From NCBI RefSeq assembly GCF_032397745.1, contig NZ_CP135921.1:3956501-4020500 (forward strand): 64,000 bases of DNA. Reading direction: 5' to 3'. The notes under the pieces were generated by a model that saw only the letters and a program-made list of their open reading frames with translations, ran no database searches and had not been told where the DNA came from. A program made the translations under genes and the position numbers. Below are positions 30,488 to 39,240 of this stretch, one piece after another (position 1 is the first letter of the stretch; each line of letters starts with the position of its first letter). The stretch is from Bradyrhizobium prioriisuperbiae (GTDB taxonomy: Bacteria; Pseudomonadota; Alphaproteobacteria; Rhizobiales; Xanthobacteraceae).

Positions 30488-30694
30488 ATGGCGTTTCTCG
30501 ATCCATCCATCCGGTCCGAAGCAGCCGGTGCCCGCGATCCCGGCCTGTTCCAGGAGATCGTCGATTTCATGCGGCAGTTCGTGATCGCCGCCTTCGATCC
30601 CTATCGTCCCGAGCAGCACTACATGCGCGGCCCAGGCCCAGCCTGGCACGCCAAGCATGATGAGCCCGCGTCCGGGTCTGCACGGCTGGACTAG
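30488..30694 (+). CDS. Small hypothetical protein
   Basis: A 68-residue frame (MAFLDPSIRSEAAG...) with an acidic, amphipathic middle part (LFQEIVDFMRQFV). No strong ribosome binding site and no recognised family. It could be a real small gene or chance coding. Confidence 0.35.
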   Translation: MAFLDPSIRSEAAGARDPGLFQEIVDFMRQFVIAAFDPYRPEQHYMRGPGPAWHAKHDEPASGSARLD

Positions 30695-30801
30695 GGCCTC
30701 CCCGCAACGTGTCTTGCACCCTGGGGGATTGCAGGCGAGCATAAGGATCCCTGCGATCGGTAGTCCTGATCGCGCCCCTCAATTTTCTACGGTGATCAGG
30801 C

Positions 30802-31758
30802 ATGGCGCTCCGCTGCGCAATTCTCGACGACTATCAAAGTGTGGCGCTGAAGCTGGCCGACTGGACCCCGATCCGCGACCGTGTTGATGTGACGGTGTTT
30901 GACAAGCCGTTCGCGAACGCTTCCGAGGCGGTCTGCGCCCTGCAGGATTTCGAGATCGTCTGTGCGATGCGCGAGCGGACGCCGTTTCCGGGCGACGTGC
31001 TGTCGGCGCTGCCGAAACTGAAGCTGCTGCTGACGTCGGGCATGCGCAACGCGTCGTTCGATCTGGCGACGGCAAAAGCGCGCGACGTCACGGTGTGCGG
31101 CACCGGCACGGTCGGCAATCCGACGGCGGGACTGGCGATCGGTCTGATGCTCGAACTGACCCGCAGGATCGGCTTCGAAAACGCCCGGATGAAAGCCGGG
31201 GAATCCTGGCAGGTTACGGTGGGGCAGGATGTCGAGGGCAAGCGGCTCGGCATTATCGGTCTCGGCAAGCTCGGCACCAGGGTCGCAACCATCGCCAAGG
31301 CGCTTGGCATGCAGGTGCAGGCCTGGAGCACCAACCTGACCCAGGCGACCTGCGACGCGGCCGGCGTCGCCTATGCGACCAAGGAGGAATTGTTCGCGAC
31401 CTCGGACATCATCACCCTCCACACCGTGTTGTCGGAGCGCTCCCGCGGGCTGGTGAGCCGCGACGACCTCGCCCGGATGAAACCGACCAGCTATCTGATC
31501 AACACCTCGCGTGGACCGCTTGTCGATGAGGCGGCGCTCCTGGCGCTGCTGCAGCAGCGCGGCATCGCCGGCGCCGCGCTGGATACGTTTGCGCAGGAGC
31601 CGCTGCCGGTCGACCATCCGCTGCGCAAGCTCGACAACGTCCTGCTGACGCCGCACCTCGGTTATGTCACCGAAGAAAACTACAGCCGCTACTACCAGGA
31701 CATGGTTGAAAACATCGCCGCCTGGCTGAAGGGCGCACCGGTGCGGGTGATGTCGTAG
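30802..31758 (+). CDS. D-isomer 2-hydroxyacid dehydrogenase (SerA-like)
   Basis: The 318-residue protein has the NAD-binding motif GIIGLGKLGTRVA, then the catalytic Arg (NTSRGPLVDE), Glu (FAQEPLP) and His (TPHLGYVT) of the family. It should reduce a 2-oxo acid to a D-2-hydroxy acid, or the reverse. It lacks the regulatory ACT domain of phosphoglycerate dehydrogenase, so the substrate is open. A strong terminator follows. Confidence 0.88.
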   Translation: MALRCAILDDYQSVALKLADWTPIRDRVDVTVFDKPFANASEAVCALQDFEIVCAMRERTPFPGDVLSALPKLKLLLTSGMRNASFDLATAKARDVTVCGTGTVGNPTAGLAIGLMLELTRRIGFENARMKAGESWQVTVGQDVEGKRLGIIGLGKLGTRVATIAKALGMQVQAWSTNLTQATCDAAGVAYATKEELFATSDIITLHTVLSERSRGLVSRDDLARMKPTSYLINTSRGPLVDEAALLALLQQRGIAGAALDTFAQEPLPVDHPLRKLDNVLLTPHLGYVTEENYSRYYQDMVENIAAWLKGAPVRVMS

Positions 31759-31811
31759 TGCAGGGCGCGGGCGTTTCGCGCCAAAGCATCAAAGAACAAA
31801 ACATCAAAGAA

Positions 31812-31846
31812 AAAGGCCTCCGCTCTGAAAACGGAGGCCTTTGTTT
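31812..31846 (+). terminator. Rho-independent terminator after the 2-hydroxyacid dehydrogenase
   Basis: Stem AAAGGCCTCCG / CGGAGGCCTTT with a nine-base loop and a T-rich tail. It ends 17 bp before the first insertion sequence. Confidence 0.85.
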
Positions 31847-31862
31847 TATTCGCGGATACTAG

Positions 31863-32707
31863 GGCCTGTCCTCAATTGAGCCAAATGATAGCAGCGGCGA
31901 GGTGGATTGCGGCAAGGAAATTTCTCGCAGTTTTATCGTAGCGGGTTGCGATGGCGCGATACTGCTTGAGTTTGCAGAAGAAGTTCTCGATGAGATGGCG
32001 CGCCTTGTAGGCGTCTTTATCGAAGTCGCGCTGGATTTGGCGGTGGCCTCTTGGCGGGATCACGACCGATTTTGCCCGGGCGAGTAACGGTTCGATCACC
32101 CGCTGGTCGGCATCGTAGGCCTTGTCTGCCAGCAAGGTATTGGCCGCCATGTCCGGCAGCAGAGCATCGGCGCCTTGCAAATCATGGGCCTGGCCGGGCG
32201 TAAGTTTGAACCCTAGCGGATTGCCCAGCGCATCGACGAGCGCATGAATCTTGGTGCTTAACCCGCCTTTGCTGCGCCCGAGCGCCTCGTCTTCGCCCGC
32301 TTTTTTTGCGCCCCGGCACTGTGCTGATGCGCCCGCACGATTGTGCTGTCGATCATCGCGTACTCATTGTCGGCATCGCTCGCCAGCATCTCAAACAACT
32401 TCTTCCACACACCGCTCTTGGCCCAGCGTGAAAACCTCGTGTGAACCTTGATCGGATCGCCAAAGCGCTCCGGCAAATCCCGCCAGGGAATCCCGGCGCG
32501 ATAACGGTACAGCACCGCCTCGACAAACAGCCGATTGTCCTTGGCGGTGACCCCAACGTGCCCTTTGCGGCCGGGCAAAAACTCCTCGATCCTGTCCCAT
32601 TGATCGTCCCGAAGGGCGTAGCGGCGCATCTGTCAGCTCCCGAATCAGCTGACTGCCTATGAATCACGCGATAATCTGCCGGGGAATCCTCTAATTGAGG
32701 ACGGGCC
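31863..32707 (-). mobile_element. IS5-family (IS427-group) insertion sequence, copy 1
   Basis: The 845-bp element has terminal inverted repeats (GGCCTGTCCTCAATTGAG at the left, GGCCCGTCCTCAATTAGAG at the right) and is flanked by CTAG on both sides (31859-31862 and 32708-32711), consistent with a 4-bp target duplication. It encodes a transposase in two overlapping frames. It differs from copy 2 at a single base noted by eye (32576 C versus 47939 T, silent). The right-hand CTAG is the end of a palindromic MITE-like element. Confidence 0.92.
31872..32629 (-). CDS. IS5-family transposase made by -1 frameshifting (orfA/orfB), copy 1
   Basis: orfA (32258-32629, 123 residues) holds the N-terminal part (RRYALRDDQWDRIEEFLPG) and first catalytic Asp region (YAMIDSTIVRAHQH). 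The second frame (from about 32300 down to 31872) holds LADKAYDAD with the second Asp and HLIENFFCKLKQYRAIATRYDK with the final Glu of the DDE triad. The frames overlap at an A7 run (minus strand, 32302-32308), a slippery site, so a full transposase of about 250 residues requires a -1 shift. Both frames are intact, so the element may be active. Confidence 0.88.
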
Positions 32708-32797
32708 CTAGTACCCACTTTTGATCAAACGTGATTCAGAATCGGTGGGCACGTACAGTGTTTGCTCGTGTCACTTGGCTATGATTCCGGGTACTAG
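32708..32797. mobile_element. MITE-like palindromic element, CTAGTACCC ends, with IS copy 1 at its left end
   Basis: A 90-bp stretch begins CTAGTACCC and ends GGGTACTAG, a perfect 9-bp inverted repeat. It contains no gene. The first four bases, CTAG, are also the right flank of IS copy 1. Confidence 0.6.
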
Positions 32798-32803
32798 GAC
32801 CGG

Positions 32804-33985
32804 TTAGCGCACCGTGACCGGTGCCGGCAGCGGTGGCACCACGGTGGGGCCGGTGCCGGGAATGTTAGCGGCGGCCTGGCCGTTATACTGCCCTTGGTAC
32901 TGCCCCTGAACTGGTGCAGCGGAGGCGGTGGTCGCGGCCGGGATCGGCGGCTTGCCACCCGGCAGCACCACGACGCGGGTGCCGACCTTGGTGCGCTCGA
33001 ACAGGTCCGTCACGTCTTCGTTGAGCATGCCGATGCAGCCCGACGACACGAACTGACCGATGGTCGACGGCTGGTTGGTGCCGTGAATTCGGTAGACGGT
33101 CGATCCCAGGTACATCGCGCGCGCGCCGAGCGGGTTGCCGTCGCCGCCGGCCATGAAGCGCGGCAGATAGGGCTGGCGCTCGATCATCTCTGGTGGCGGA
33201 TGCCAATCCGGCCACTCGGCCTTGCGGGTGATCTTCTGCACGCCGGTCCAAGTGAAGCCATCGCGGCCGACGCGGACGCCATAACGGACCGCCCGGTTGT
33301 TGCCGAGCACATAATAGAGCTGGGTGTTCGGCGTATCGACGATGATGGTGCCCGGAGGCTCCTTGGTGACGTAATTGACTTCCTGGCGGCGCAGCCGCTC
33401 GGGCAGTTCCTTGCGCGGGCCGGTTTCCGGCTGTTCATCTTCCGGCAGCGACATGACGGTGTTGGGCCGGCCATCGGGGCCGAGCGGCATCGGTGCCGAC
33501 TGCGGCGGATTGAGCGAGCCGGTCACTTGGCCCCCCTGTCCGTCGATTGCGCCGGGCGGGCGCAGCCGGTCGGACGGATCGATGAAGCCGGCGCCATAGC
33601 CGGAGGGCGCAGGCGCGCGATTGTTCACATAGGCGCCATCGGCCGGGCGGTTCGAATAAACCGGCGGCGGGCTCGGGCGACCATAACGCGGATCGTCCGG
33701 CGACATCACCGGGCCGCGCGGAGCCGGGCCGGGTGTCGACAGTGCGGTCGAGGAGGGCGCCTGCGGAGCATCGTCGTCAATGGCGTCGAAGTCCGGCAAC
33801 GCGGAATCGGCCGGATAAGCTCCGGGAGGGGTGTAGCCGGCGGGTGCGCCCGTATAGGCTTGACCTTGGGCATACCCGCCTTGCGAGTAGCCCCCCTGCG
33901 GATAGCCTTGCGCCAGCGCAGCGGAGGTTCCCGCCAAGCCGGCCGCGGCGACCGCAAAGATCGTCAGAATGCGTTTGTCCATCAT
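32804..33985 (-). CDS. L,D-transpeptidase (YkuD/ErfK family), secreted
   Basis: A signal peptide (MDKRILTIFAVAAAGLAGTSAALAQ) is followed by a 170-residue Gly/Pro/Gln-rich linker starting GYPQGGYSQGGY. The YkuD domain occupies the C-terminal half, with the active-site motif HGTN...SSGCIGM and its catalytic Cys. Most family members read GC[IV]R[ML], so the conserved Arg is Gly here. It should cross-link peptidoglycan or attach outer-membrane protein through meso-diaminopimelate. ATG 33985 or 33982 follows AAAGGGTG. The repeats in the linker are typical of Bradyrhizobium members. Confidence 0.85.
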   Translation of the reverse strand: MMDKRILTIFAVAAAGLAGTSAALAQGYPQGGYSQGGYAQGQAYTGAPAGYTPPGAYPADSALPDFDAIDDDAPQAPSSTALSTPGPAPRGPVMSPDDPRYGRPSPPPVYSNRPADGAYVNNRAPAPSGYGAGFIDPSDRLRPPGAIDGQGGQVTGSLNPPQSAPMPLGPDGRPNTVMSLPEDEQPETGPRKELPERLRRQEVNYVTKEPPGTIIVDTPNTQLYYVLGNNRAVRYGVRVGRDGFTWTGVQKITRKAEWPDWHPPPEMIERQPYLPRFMAGGDGNPLGARAMYLGSTVYRIHGTNQPSTIGQFVSSGCIGMLNEDVTDLFERTKVGTRVVVLPGGKPPIPAATTASAAPVQGQYQGQYNGQAAANIPGTGPTVVPPLPAPVTVR

Positions 33986-34333
33986 CACCCTTTATAGCCC
34001 GCGACCCGACACCGGAAGGTTAATGTGCTGATTGCGCAGGATAGCGGCACATTCAAGACATTACTGAAAAAACAGGCGAAAAACCGCTGACTTTTTTGCG
34101 AGATTGCGTTTATCGGCCACGGTTCCGACAGATGAATGGCGACAGCCGCGCCACGGCCCACTTTTCATGATTCTGTGATCGTTGCTTGAGCTATCCTCCA
34201 AAAGTGCCTGATTCGCAGCCAGTTGGCGCCGTCAGACCCTAGTTTGTACCGCGTTCGCGTCAGCTCACCCTCTGACCCAAGCTCTGAATCCAAATCTTCG
34301 CGGTCCATGCATCGCGAAGGCGACGAGGACTCC

Positions 34334-35137
34334 ATGCTGCCGGGCTTCCGTTTCCTGTTTGCGACCGTGGTTCTGTCAGTCTCGGTGCTGGTGTTTGCTC
34401 TGGGCGCCGCGGCGCTGCTGCGGGCCGCACACGAGGATTTCGCCAGCCTGCCGGCGGCGCACGCCCGCGAGGCCAAGGTTGCTCAGGAGCGTGATGCCCG
34501 TCAGGCGACGCTGGCCCTGCTGCGTGTCGAAATGATTGCCGACCAGGATACCAACGTCGAGAAAATGGCGGCTGCATCGGCCGCAGCCGACCACGCGAGC
34601 GAGCCGACGGAGGCCGCAACGTCGAGCGCACCGACGCCGGTTGCATCCGTTCCGGATGTCGCTGCACCGGTAGCCGTACCCTCGACCGAAGCGACCGCGG
34701 CACCAGTTGCCGTCACGACGACCGAACCGCCAGCTGTGAATCCGCCAACTGTCGTGGCGGCCGTCACCGCGCGGCCGCAACCTGATGCGCAAGCGCCGGT
34801 CGCAAGCGCGCCCCCGCAAGCGGTGCTGCCTCAGCCTGACGTGAAAGTCGCTGCGCTGGCCGACCCGGCCGCCGCCAGTGCGGAGGTCGCGACGGCGCCG
34901 CCGGCTGCGATGGCCGCGTCAAAGCCAACGGGCAAGACGGATGTCAAAGCGGCGTCGAAAGCCGACACGCCAGATGCCGCAAAATCGGCCAAGGCGAAGC
35001 GGGCAGCCATCGCACGCCAGAAGGCCGCGTCACGCAGTCGAGCAAGGGCCGCGGCGCAGGTGATGCAGCAGCAGATGCAACCGAGCGATCCGTTTGCCGG
35101 TTTCGGCAATCAGCGCACGGCGGCGTTCCCGCGATAA
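34334..35137 (+). CDS. Membrane-anchored Ala/Pro-rich protein
   Basis: MLPGFRFLFATVVLSVSVLV provides one N-terminal transmembrane segment; about 200 residues of low-complexity Ala/Pro/Val follow, then a Lys/Arg/Ala-rich tail (AKAKRAAIARQKAASRSRARAA). It matches no family I can name, but the start resembles a conserved Bradyrhizobium hypothetical. ATG 34334 is preceded by GAGG; an upstream in-frame ATG lies at 34307. Probably periplasmic facing. Confidence 0.6.
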   Translation: MLPGFRFLFATVVLSVSVLVFALGAAALLRAAHEDFASLPAAHAREAKVAQERDARQATLALLRVEMIADQDTNVEKMAAASAAADHASEPTEAATSSAPTPVASVPDVAAPVAVPSTEATAAPVAVTTTEPPAVNPPTVVAAVTARPQPDAQAPVASAPPQAVLPQPDVKVAALADPAAASAEVATAPPAAMAASKPTGKTDVKAASKADTPDAAKSAKAKRAAIARQKAASRSRARAAAQVMQQQMQPSDPFAGFGNQRTAAFPR

Positions 35138-35190
35138 TTTTTGACGCGTTTTCTTAACGCGAACCGGTCGCCACTTCGCTCGAAAACGCT
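35138..35190 (-). repeat. Dispersed intergenic repeat, second copy (inverted relative to 3911)
   Basis: Reading the minus strand gives GCGTTTTCGAGCGAAGTGG, then CGACCGGTTCGCG and AAACGCGTCAAAA, the same order as at 3911-3997. It lies between two convergent genes. Confidence 0.6.
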
Positions 35191-35195
35191 ATGGA

Positions 35196-36068
35196 TCAAG
35201 CCGCCCCGGTCGCGATCGGCGGTCCGTCCGCCTGTCCCCATTCCGTCCAGGAGCCGTCATAGAGCGCCGTGCCGCGCACGCCGATGCGATAGAGCGCGAG
35301 CGTCAGCACCGCGGCAGAGACGCCGGAGCCGCAGCTGGTCACCACCGGGCGTGCCAGGTCGAGCCCCTCATTGCCGAACAACTGCTTCAACTCCTCGACC
35401 GACTTCATCGTCCCGTTCCTAGCGTCGATCAGCTCATTGTAGGGCAGGTTCAGGCTCGATGGGATGTGGCCCGAGCGCAGACCTGGACGCGGCTCGGTCA
35501 CCGTGCCGGCAAAGCGATTGCGTGCGCGCGCGTCGATCATCTGCTCGCGCTGCGAGGCGAGGTTGTCGACAAGCTGGTCCTTGCTGCGGATAGAGGACGG
35601 ATTAAAGGTCGCAGAGAACTGTCCGGGCTTCGGCGACACCGGACCGGACTGCACGGGGCGGTGTTCTGCGCGCCATTTCTGCAGGCCGCCGTCAAGCACT
35701 TTGATGTTGGTGTGGCCGAAGCTGAGGAACATCCACCAGGCGCGTGGCGCGGCCATCCAGCCTCCGGAATCATAGGCGACGACGAGATTGTCGCTGGAGA
35801 TGCCGAGGTCGCCGACGTCACGCGCGAACTGTTGTTCTCCGGGATACATGTGCGGCAGCGGACTGTCGTGATCGGATACGGCATCCACGTCGAAGAACGC
35901 CGCGCCCGGAATGTGGGCCGCGAGAAAATCATCCACCGGCAGCGGCAGCACGCCCGGCAACTTGAAGGACGCATCGATGACGCGCACCTTCGGATCGTTG
36001 AGATGGTCTGCCAGCCATTGCGTGGAAACGAGGGGATCGTCGGTCGCGGTGCTGTTCGTCGAAGTCAT
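35196..36068 (-). CDS. sseA: 3-mercaptopyruvate/thiosulfate sulfurtransferase
   Basis: The 290-residue protein is a two-domain rhodanese. The C-terminal domain has the catalytic loop VTSCGSGVSA, and CGSGVSA is the form that marks 3-mercaptopyruvate sulfurtransferases rather than thiosulfate:cyanide rhodaneses. The N-terminal domain (RVIDASFKLPG) is catalytically inert. It would transfer sulfur from 3-mercaptopyruvate to an acceptor in the cytoplasm. A second rhodanese gene lies 13 bp upstream in the same direction, so they are likely one operon. Confidence 0.88.
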   Translation of the reverse strand: MTSTNSTATDDPLVSTQWLADHLNDPKVRVIDASFKLPGVLPLPVDDFLAAHIPGAAFFDVDAVSDHDSPLPHMYPGEQQFARDVGDLGISSDNLVVAYDSGGWMAAPRAWWMFLSFGHTNIKVLDGGLQKWRAEHRPVQSGPVSPKPGQFSATFNPSSIRSKDQLVDNLASQREQMIDARARNRFAGTVTEPRPGLRSGHIPSSLNLPYNELIDARNGTMKSVEELKQLFGNEGLDLARPVVTSCGSGVSAAVLTLALYRIGVRGTALYDGSWTEWGQADGPPIATGAA

Positions 36069-36080
36069 GGTTATGTCCAG

Positions 36081-36497
36081 TTATGATTTCGGCGCGCGCG
36101 GCTCGACCTTTTCGGTCGGCCCGCCAGCATCGCGCCAGGCGGCATAGCCGCCGGCGATGTGCGCGACCGGCTTCAGACCCATGTCCTGCGCGGTCTTGGC
36201 GGCAAGCGCGGAGCGCAGACCGCCGGCGCAATGGAAGATGAACTTCTTGTCCTGCTGGAAGGCTGGCTTGGCGTAGGGGCTTTCCGGATCGATCCAGAAC
36301 TCCAGCATGCCGCGGGTGCAGGCGAACGCACCGGGGATGCGACCGTCACGCTCGATCTCGCGCGGATCGCGGATGTCGACGATCACCACGTCGTTGCCCT
36401 GCGCCGCCTTGATGGCGTCGGCCGCGCTCATGGTCTCGATCTCCGCGTTGGCTTCGTCGACAAGGGCCTTGTAGCCGCGATGAATGGTCTGGGGCAT
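36081..36497 (-). CDS. Single-domain rhodanese-like protein
   Basis: The 138-residue protein has VVIVDIRDPREIERDGRIPGA (a CH2A-type rhodanese segment, residues about 38-58) and the active-site loop FHCAGGLRSALA with catalytic Cys. It would carry a persulfide sulfur in the cytoplasm. The start is uncertain: ATG 36497 has weak GGAAAG upstream, and GTG 36515 is also possible. It probably works with the adjacent sseA product. Confidence 0.83.
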   Translation of the reverse strand: MPQTIHRGYKALVDEANAEIETMSAADAIKAAQGNDVVIVDIRDPREIERDGRIPGAFACTRGMLEFWIDPESPYAKPAFQQDKKFIFHCAGGLRSALAAKTAQDMGLKPVAHIAGGYAAWRDAGGPTEKVEPRAPKS

Positions 36498-36562
36498 CGA
36501 TGGTGGGCTTTCCACTTTTTGTTGATTCTTGGACGTTGGGTTCGTCTTGGCCGAACGAGGAA

Positions 36563-37738
36563 CTATCGCACCAGTTCCTTCATGGCGTTTTCCAGGCCTT
36601 CGAGCGTCAGCGGGTACATGCGATCGGACATCAGCCGCCGGATGATGGTGGTGGATTCCGAATAGTCCCAGTGCTTCTGCGCCACCGGGTTGAGCCAGAC
36701 CGCATGCGGATAGGTCCGCGTCACGCGCTCAAGCCAGACCGAGCCTGCCTCCTCGTTGACGTGTTCGACCGAGCCGCCGGGCACCACGATCTCATAGGGG
36801 CTCATCGAGGCGTCGCCGACGAACACGATCTTGTAGTCGTGCGGATACTTGTGCAGCACGTCCCAGGTTGGTGTGCGGTCGGTGAAGCGGCGCTTGTTGT
36901 TCTTCCACACGCCTTCATAGAGGCAGTTGTGGAAGTAGAAATATTCCATGTGCTTGAACTCGGTCTTCGCCGCCGAGAACAGCTCCTCCACCTGCTTGAT
37001 GTGGGAATCCATCGAGCCGCCGTTGTCGAAGAAGATGAGAACCTTCACCGCGTTGCGCCGCTCCGGGCGCATGTGGACATCGAGATAGCCGTGGTTGGCG
37101 GTTTCCTTGATGGTGGTGTCGAGATCGAGCTCGTCCGGCGCACCGGTGCGGGCAAACTTGCGCAGCCGCCGCAGCGCCACCTTGATGTTGCGGATGCCGA
37201 GCTCGACATTGCCGTCGAGATCCTTGAACTCGCGGCGGTCCCACACCTTCACCGCGCGGAAGTTGCGGTTTGTCTCCTGGCCGATGCGGATGCCTTCGGG
37301 ATTGTAGCCGTGTGCGCCGAACGGCGAGGTGCCGCCGGTGCCGATCCACTTGTTGCCGCCCTGATGCCGGCCCTTCTGTTCCTTCAGGCGCTCGCGCAGC
37401 GTCTCCATGAGCTTGTCCCAGCCCATGGCCTCGATTTGCTTCTTCTCTTCCTCGGTCAGGTATTTCTCGGCGAGCTTCTTCAGCCATTCCGCCGGAATGT
37501 CGGCCTTCTCCATGGCGTCGAGCAGGCTCTCAAGCCCCTTGAAGGTGGCGCCGAACACGCGGTCGAACTTGTCGAGATTGCGCTCGTCCTTCACCAGCGA
37601 GGCGCGGGACAGATAATAGAAATTCTCCACTGTCTGTTCGGCGAGGTCGGCGTTCAGCGCCTCGATCAGGGTCAGATATTCGCGCAGGGTCACGGGGACC
37701 TGCGCATCGCGGAGAGATGTGAAGAATTGCAAGAACAT
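36563..37738 (-). CDS. CoxE-like von Willebrand factor A domain protein
   Basis: The 391-residue protein has an N-terminal helical part (FFTSLRDAQVPVTLREYL) common to CoxE proteins, then a VWA domain with a MIDAS-like motif DNGGSMDSH. CoxE-type proteins act with MoxR AAA+ ATPases in metal-centre or complex assembly. ATG 37738 gives MFLQFFTSL, the usual family start. A MoxR gene lies in the opposite direction 530 bp away, with a YeaQ-like gene between. Confidence 0.85.
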   Translation of the reverse strand: MFLQFFTSLRDAQVPVTLREYLTLIEALNADLAEQTVENFYYLSRASLVKDERNLDKFDRVFGATFKGLESLLDAMEKADIPAEWLKKLAEKYLTEEEKKQIEAMGWDKLMETLRERLKEQKGRHQGGNKWIGTGGTSPFGAHGYNPEGIRIGQETNRNFRAVKVWDRREFKDLDGNVELGIRNIKVALRRLRKFARTGAPDELDLDTTIKETANHGYLDVHMRPERRNAVKVLIFFDNGGSMDSHIKQVEELFSAAKTEFKHMEYFYFHNCLYEGVWKNNKRRFTDRTPTWDVLHKYPHDYKIVFVGDASMSPYEIVVPGGSVEHVNEEAGSVWLERVTRTYPHAVWLNPVAQKHWDYSESTTIIRRLMSDRMYPLTLEGLENAMKELVR

Positions 37739-37951
37739 GAATGGCAGTTTGCCCGTGAAGGGCCTGCCGTCAAGCGCCCCGGCGGGATTATTGCCTGTCG
37801 GCGACGCCCGGCAAGGCTGGCATGTTTTGGCGACACAAGGGCGGCTGTGGTCTGGACCAGCCCGGTTTTTCAACTAAAGTCAGTCTGTTGGGCGATCCGT
37901 CCGGGCGCTGGATTTGCATACGGGCGTTTGAAACAGAAGGGGGATTGGCTG

Positions 37952-38197
37952 ATGGGTATCATTGTTTGGCTTATCGTCGGTGCCATCGCGGGTTGGCTTG
38001 CGGGGCTCATCGTCAAGGGCGCAGGCTTCGGCCTGCTTGGCAATATCATCGTCGGCATCATCGGTGCCGTGGTGGCGGGCTGGCTGTTGCCCCGGCTCGG
38101 CATCTATCTGGGCGGCGGCATTGTCGCCGAAATCATCAACGCTGCGATCGGCGGCATCATCGTTCTCGTCATTCTGTCGTTCATCAGACGCGCGTGA
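37952..38197 (+). CDS. GlsB/YeaQ/YmgE family membrane protein
   Basis: The 81-residue protein consists of three Gly-rich hydrophobic segments (IVWLIVGAIAGWLAGLIVKG, NIIVGIIGAVVAGWLLP, and a C-terminal one), the typical transglycosylase-associated/stress-response family. Its real function is unknown. AGAAGGGGG precedes ATG 37952. A MoxR gene starts 73 bp later. Confidence 0.87.
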   Translation: MGIIVWLIVGAIAGWLAGLIVKGAGFGLLGNIIVGIIGAVVAGWLLPRLGIYLGGGIVAEIINAAIGGIIVLVILSFIRRA

Positions 38198-38270
38198 CGG
38201 GTGTTTTCAGGTTGGGACGACCGCCGCGACGGCGGTCGTTTCATGTGTGCAGAAGCGAGGCGGACTTTCG

Positions 38271-39113
38271 ATGAAATTTACCGGCACCAAGGATTACGTT
38301 GCGACCGATGACCTCAAGATCGCCGTCAATGCGGCCATCGTGCTTGAACGTCCGTTGCTGGTGAAAGGCGAGCCGGGCACCGGCAAGACGGTGCTGGCCG
38401 AGGAAGTCGCCAAGGCGCTGAACGCGCCGCTCCTGACCTGGCACATCAAGTCCACCACCAAGGCGCAGCAGGGCCTTTATGAATACGACGCGGTGTCGCG
38501 GCTGCGCGACAGCCAGCTCGGCGATCCCCGGGTGTCCGACATCGGCAACTACATCAAGCGCGGCAAGGTGTGGGACGCCTTTACCTCCGAGCAGCGCCCG
38601 GTGTTGCTGATCGACGAGATCGACAAGGCCGACATCGAATTCCCCAACGATCTGCTGCTCGAGCTCGACCGCATGGAATTCCATGTCTACGAGACCGGCG
38701 AGACCATCCGCGCCGCCAAGCGGCCGATCGTGATGATCACCTCGAACAACGAGAAGGAATTGCCGGACGCGTTCCTGCGCCGTTGCTTTTTCCACTACAT
38801 CAAGTTCCCCGATGCCGACACCATGGGCCGGATCGTTGACGTGCATTTCCCCGGCATCAAGCAGCGGCTGGTGCAGGAAGCGATGCGGATCTTCTTCGAA
38901 GTGCGCGAAGTGCCGGGCCTGAAGAAGAAGCCCTCGACCTCGGAATTGCTGGACTGGCTGAAGCTGCTGCTCAATGAAGACATCACGCCGGAAACGTTGC
39001 GGGAGCGCGATCCGCGCAAGCTGATCCCGCCGCTGCATGGCGCGCTGCTCAAGAACGAGCAGGATGTTCACCTGTTCGAGCGGCTGGCGTTCCTCAGCCG
39101 CCGCGAGGTCTGA
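38271..39113 (+). CDS. MoxR-family AAA+ ATPase
   Basis: The 280-residue protein has Walker A GEPGTGKT, Walker B VLLIDEIDKAD, sensor 1 (IVMITSNNEKELPDAF) and the Arg finger region FLRRCFFHYI. MoxR ATPases act as chaperones with VWA proteins, here probably with the CoxE-like product encoded divergently. The pair resembles the moxR-coxE arrangement used for cofactor insertion or complex activation, but no target enzyme is adjacent. Confidence 0.88.
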   Translation: MKFTGTKDYVATDDLKIAVNAAIVLERPLLVKGEPGTGKTVLAEEVAKALNAPLLTWHIKSTTKAQQGLYEYDAVSRLRDSQLGDPRVSDIGNYIKRGKVWDAFTSEQRPVLLIDEIDKADIEFPNDLLLELDRMEFHVYETGETIRAAKRPIVMITSNNEKELPDAFLRRCFFHYIKFPDADTMGRIVDVHFPGIKQRLVQEAMRIFFEVREVPGLKKKPSTSELLDWLKLLLNEDITPETLRERDPRKLIPPLHGALLKNEQDVHLFERLAFLSRREV

Positions 39114-39145
39114 GCCCGGTCATATCAAGTGGGTATCCGACATTG

Positions 39146-39169
39146 AAAGCCGCCTTCGGGCGGCTTTTT
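39146..39169 (+). terminator. Rho-independent terminator after moxR
   Basis: Stem AAAGCCGCC-TTCG-GGCGGCTTT with a T-rich tail, 33 bp past the moxR stop codon. Confidence 0.85.
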
Positions 39170-39177
39170 CTTTTCGA

Positions 39178-39187
39178 ATGTATACAT
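39178..39187. promoter_or_regulatory. Operator-like palindrome ATGTATACAT, site 1
   Basis: A perfect 10-bp palindrome lies 111 bp before the vanA start. An identical copy is 63 bp further downstream (39241-39250). These fit GntR-family (FCD type) operators and the regulator gene is the second gene of the operon. Confidence 0.6.
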
Positions 39188-39240
39188 ATAGGTTTTATAA
39201 TACCGTAAATTTTGGAGATATTGCGAGCGTATCGAATTTA

